A DNA stretch of 8,324 nt, taken from contig JBQTIR010000038.1 in the NCBI GenBank assembly GCA_052387905.1, forward strand, positions 1 to 8,324, in the 5' to 3' direction. Under the pieces are notes generated by a model. That model did not search any database. It had not been told where the DNA came from and saw only the letters and a program-made list of their open reading frames with translations. Source of the stretch: JBQTII01 sp052387905 (GTDB lineage: Bacteria > Actinomycetota > Actinomycetes > Sporichthyales > Sporichthyaceae). This document shows, in pieces, positions 6,913 to 8,324 of the stretch. Position numbers and translations under genes: made by a program. Within the stretch, counting starts at the first letter, position 1. Each line of letters starts with the position of its first letter.

Positions 6913-6928
6913 CGTGACGTCGGTCACG
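6913..6928. promoter_or_regulatory. Second inverted repeat, close to the tetR start
   Basis: CGTGAC-GTCG-GTCACG: 6-bp perfect arms with a 4-bp spacer, 22 bp before the GTG start of the regulator. It differs in sequence from the palindrome at 6848, so it may serve another factor or be an autoregulatory site. No convincing -10 for tetR is visible around it. Confidence 0.35.
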
Positions 6929-6950
6929 TGTGAGGGTGCAGGATGTCCCC

Positions 6951-7559
6951 GTGGCACCGACTCGAACCAATGCTCGTACCCGCAGCCGCGATGTCGAAAC
7001 CGTTCTTCTGCAGGCTGCGGACATCGTGCTGCGTCGGGACGGCTTCGAGGGGGTGACGGTGCGCTCCGTGGCCGCGGAAGCGGGCGTCGCGCCGGTCGGG
7101 CTCTACAGCAGGTTCGGGAGCAAGGAAGGCCTCGTGGACGCCCTGCTGCTGCACGCGCTCGACAACCTTGAGCATGCGATTGCCGAGCGCGGCGAGGTGG
7201 ACCCGATCGAGCGGGTCCGTTCCTCCGCGCAGCGCTACCGCAGGTGGGCGCTCGCCAATCCGCAGCATTATCAGGCGCTGTTCCTGCGTCGCGACGCCCT
7301 GCACTCCGAGGTGGTCCGTTGCCGGCTGGCGACGATGTACCAGGCCGGGTGCGCCAACATCGAGTACGCAATGGCGCGGGGGGCGATCCGCGAGGGCGAC
7401 GTCAACGAGACGACCTTGCGGTTCTGGTGCGCGACCCATGGCGCCATTGCCTTCGAACTGCACAACCTGTTCGTCAATGCCGATGCCGAACCGAATTTCG
7501 ACGCGGTGGTGGACATGGTGGTGCGCGGACTCGCCCCTCCAGGAGCCGCCGATTACTGA
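6951..7559 (+). CDS. TetR-family transcriptional regulator with WHG-type ligand domain
   Basis: 202 residues from the GTG at 6951, supported by AGGA (6940-6943) 7 nt upstream; GTGs at 6930 and 6936 are possible but lack a ribosome site. The N-terminal TetR DNA-binding domain covers about residues 13-61: GFEGVTVRSVAAEAGVAPVGLYSRFGSKEGL, with the recognition helix around 46-53. The C-terminal part contains FWCATHGAIAFELHNL (W159, H163, G164), the WHG signature of a group of TetR regulators common in mycobacteria and their relatives. It is divergent from the carboxylase operon with about 140 bp between start codons, which is the classic layout of a local repressor; the ligand is then likely an acyl-CoA or acid handled by that operon. 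Regulation of the lipoprotein gene downstream is also possible. The family call is firm, the ligand is not known. Confidence 0.9.
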   Translation: MAPTRTNARTRSRDVETVLLQAADIVLRRDGFEGVTVRSVAAEAGVAPVGLYSRFGSKEGLVDALLLHALDNLEHAIAERGEVDPIERVRSSAQRYRRWALANPQHYQALFLRRDALHSEVVRCRLATMYQAGCANIEYAMARGAIREGDVNETTLRFWCATHGAIAFELHNLFVNADAEPNFDAVVDMVVRGLAPPGAADY

Positions 7560-7577
7560 GCGTTACAAACGATCATA

Positions 7578-7637
7578 GTGTTGCAAATACGACACGATGA
7601 CGTGACATTGCGACACAGCGTGTTGCAAATACGTCAC
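7578..7637 (+). repeat. Two 18-bp direct repeats 42 bp apart
   Basis: GTGTTGCAAATACGACAC at 7578-7595 and GTGTTGCAAATACGTCAC at 7620-7637, differing at one base. A weaker copy of the first half (GCGTTACAA) begins at 7560 right after the tetR stop. The spacing of 42 bp is about four helical turns, so both sites would face the same side of the DNA. Confidence 0.75.
7608..7628. promoter_or_regulatory. 21-bp inverted repeat, probable operator before the lipoprotein gene
   Basis: Arms TTGCGACAC and GTGTTGCAA with spacer AGC and one mismatched pair. The right arm is the start of the second direct repeat and overlaps the -35 of the proposed promoter, as expected for a repressor site. The factor is unknown; the TetR gene next door is one candidate, though the palindrome in its own intergenic region looks different. 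Confidence 0.5.
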
Positions 7638-7652
7638 TCATGTTCGTAATCT
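7623..7652 (+). promoter_or_regulatory. Possible promoter of the lipoprotein gene
   Basis: TTGCAA (7623-7628), 18 bp, TAATCT (7647-7652), fitting TTGNNN / TANNNT. It would start near 7659 and leave a leader of about 120 nt. Confidence 0.4.
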
Positions 7653-7659
7653 CCGACTA

Positions 7660-7676
7660 CGCCACAACTCGTGGCG
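7660..7676 (+). other. Hairpin at the start of the lipoprotein leader
   Basis: CGCCAC-AACTC-GTGGCG, a perfect 6-bp stem with a 5-base loop. It would lie at the 5' end of the proposed leader RNA and may stabilise it; it has no U-run. I recognise no known riboswitch in 7660-7779. Confidence 0.3.
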
Positions 7677-7779
7677 CAGTTGGTCCGCGATGTGCACCCC
7701 GAGCCGCAGTTCCCCCTGGGCGACGGCTGGCGCGCTGCGCGTACTCCGGCCCCCGGCCCCCGGGGAAGGGAACTCATCA

Positions 7780-8324
7780 ATGGCATGGAATCCAAAGCAT
7801 CGGCGCGCCCTGGCCGCCGTCGCGGGCACGGTCGCCGCGATGGTCGTCTTCAGCGCGTGCGGTGGATCTGAGATCACCGCGCAGACCCCGAACACCGCGG
7901 TCGAAGCACCAACCGGTGAGGTGACGGACACTGGCGCAGCCCCGGTTGAGGGCGGCACGACCGTCCCGGGCGAGGGCGCCGCTCCCGAGGTCGGGGCACC
8001 TGCACCTGGCGAGACGGGCACCACGCCCATCGCACCCGGGGTCGACGCCCAGAAGGTCAAGGGGGAGAAGGTCAAGGCCCCCAAGGCTGGCGGCGAGGTC
8101 GCGAAGCCGACCGAGCCCGGAGCAAAGGGTGGCCCCGACAAGGCTGGCGCGGTTGCAGTGCCCGCCGTGGAAGCCGGCGCAGTCGCACAGCTCGTCGCCA
8201 CGGCCCCGATCTTCGGTGGCAGCGGCACCTGCAAGCCGGCCACCGGCTCCGAGGTCAACATCGGCAACGTCTCTACGCTCTCCGGTGTGCTCGGTGAGCT
8301 TTTCTCCCCGGTCCGTCCGGCGCT
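7780..8324 (+). CDS. Lipoprotein, ABC transporter substrate-binding protein (branched-chain amino acid type), 3' end outside window
   Basis: The frame from the ATG at 7780 is open to the window end, 181 whole codons. A GAAGGG ribosome site lies at 7765-7770. Residues 1-27 form a lipoprotein signal peptide: MAWNPKHRR, a hydrophobic stretch, then lipobox FSAC with C27 as the lipidated residue, so the protein sits on the outer face of the membrane. Residues 28-147 are low-complexity, rich in Ala, Gly, Pro, Thr, Glu and, from 91 to 121, Lys (KVKGEKVKAPKAG). From about 151 CKPATGSEVNIGNVSTLSGVLGELF resembles the first strand and ligand loop of the Peripla_BP_6/LivJ-like fold. The protein would catch an amino acid or other small acid and hand it to an ABC importer, whose genes may lie to the right. 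The family call rests on only about 30 residues of the domain. The neighbouring catabolic operon makes uptake of its substrate an attractive idea, without proof. Confidence 0.75.
   Translation, partial: MAWNPKHRRALAAVAGTVAAMVVFSACGGSEITAQTPNTAVEAPTGEVTDTGAAPVEGGTTVPGEGAAPEVGAPAPGETGTTPIAPGVDAQKVKGEKVKAPKAGGEVAKPTEPGAKGGPDKAGAVAVPAVEAGAVAQLVATAPIFGGSGTCKPATGSEVNIGNVSTLSGVLGELFSPVRPA

Noticed and set aside
7638..8267. Minus-strand frame of 209 codons rich in Ala, Pro and Thr.
   Set aside because: It is the antisense of the lipoprotein signal peptide and low-complexity linker, which have a ribosome site, lipobox and continuing domain on the plus strand.

Overview
The window comes from a high-GC actinobacterium. 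Codons in the real genes end mostly in G or C, there are GTG and TTG starts, there is a leaderless start behind an actinobacterial DNA-damage promoter, and the gene families (13E12/DUF222, acyl-CoA carboxylase alpha with fused biotin carrier, FadD, WHG-type TetR) are typical of Mycobacteriales, Frankiales and Sporichthya-like lineages. I cannot name the genus.

Left part (1 to about 1655): an accessory patch. It opens inside the C-terminus of an IS1380-family transposase whose element ends near 417. The element has cut off a DUF222 (13E12-repeat) gene on the minus strand, leaving only its DUF222 part without the HNH nuclease. Upstream of that gene lie three tandem 93-bp units. Each carries TGTCGGTG-N8-TAGCGT, a match to the RecA-independent (PafBC) DNA-damage promoter of actinobacteria, with an ATG exactly 7 nt after the -10. 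This is the most unusual feature of the window. About 270 bp without a gene follow, holding one strong hairpin.

Middle (1656 to 6950): a tight minus-strand operon. An acyl-CoA carboxylase carboxyltransferase (TTG start) is followed 10 nt later by the biotin carboxylase/biotin-carrier alpha subunit (GTG start) and 11 nt later by a FadD-type acyl-CoA ligase. A TetR-family regulator is transcribed divergently. The 12-bp perfect palindrome GGTGTTAACACC fills most of the spacer of the probable operon promoter (TTGTCG-N18-TATAAA), so the regulator probably represses the operon from there. The ligase would activate a carboxylic acid and the two carboxylase subunits would carboxylate an acyl-CoA. The layout recalls the leucine/isovalerate (liu, accA1-accD1) type of loci, but the substrate is not fixed by the sequence.

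Right part (7560 to 8324): a 220-bp intergenic region with AT-richer repeated motifs (two direct repeats 42 bp apart, one a half of a 21-bp inverted repeat) overlapping a probable promoter. After it comes the 5' part of a lipoprotein gene. Its product resembles branched-chain-amino-acid-type ABC transporter substrate-binding proteins but has an unusually long low-complexity linker between the lipidated Cys and the binding domain. The gene runs off the window.
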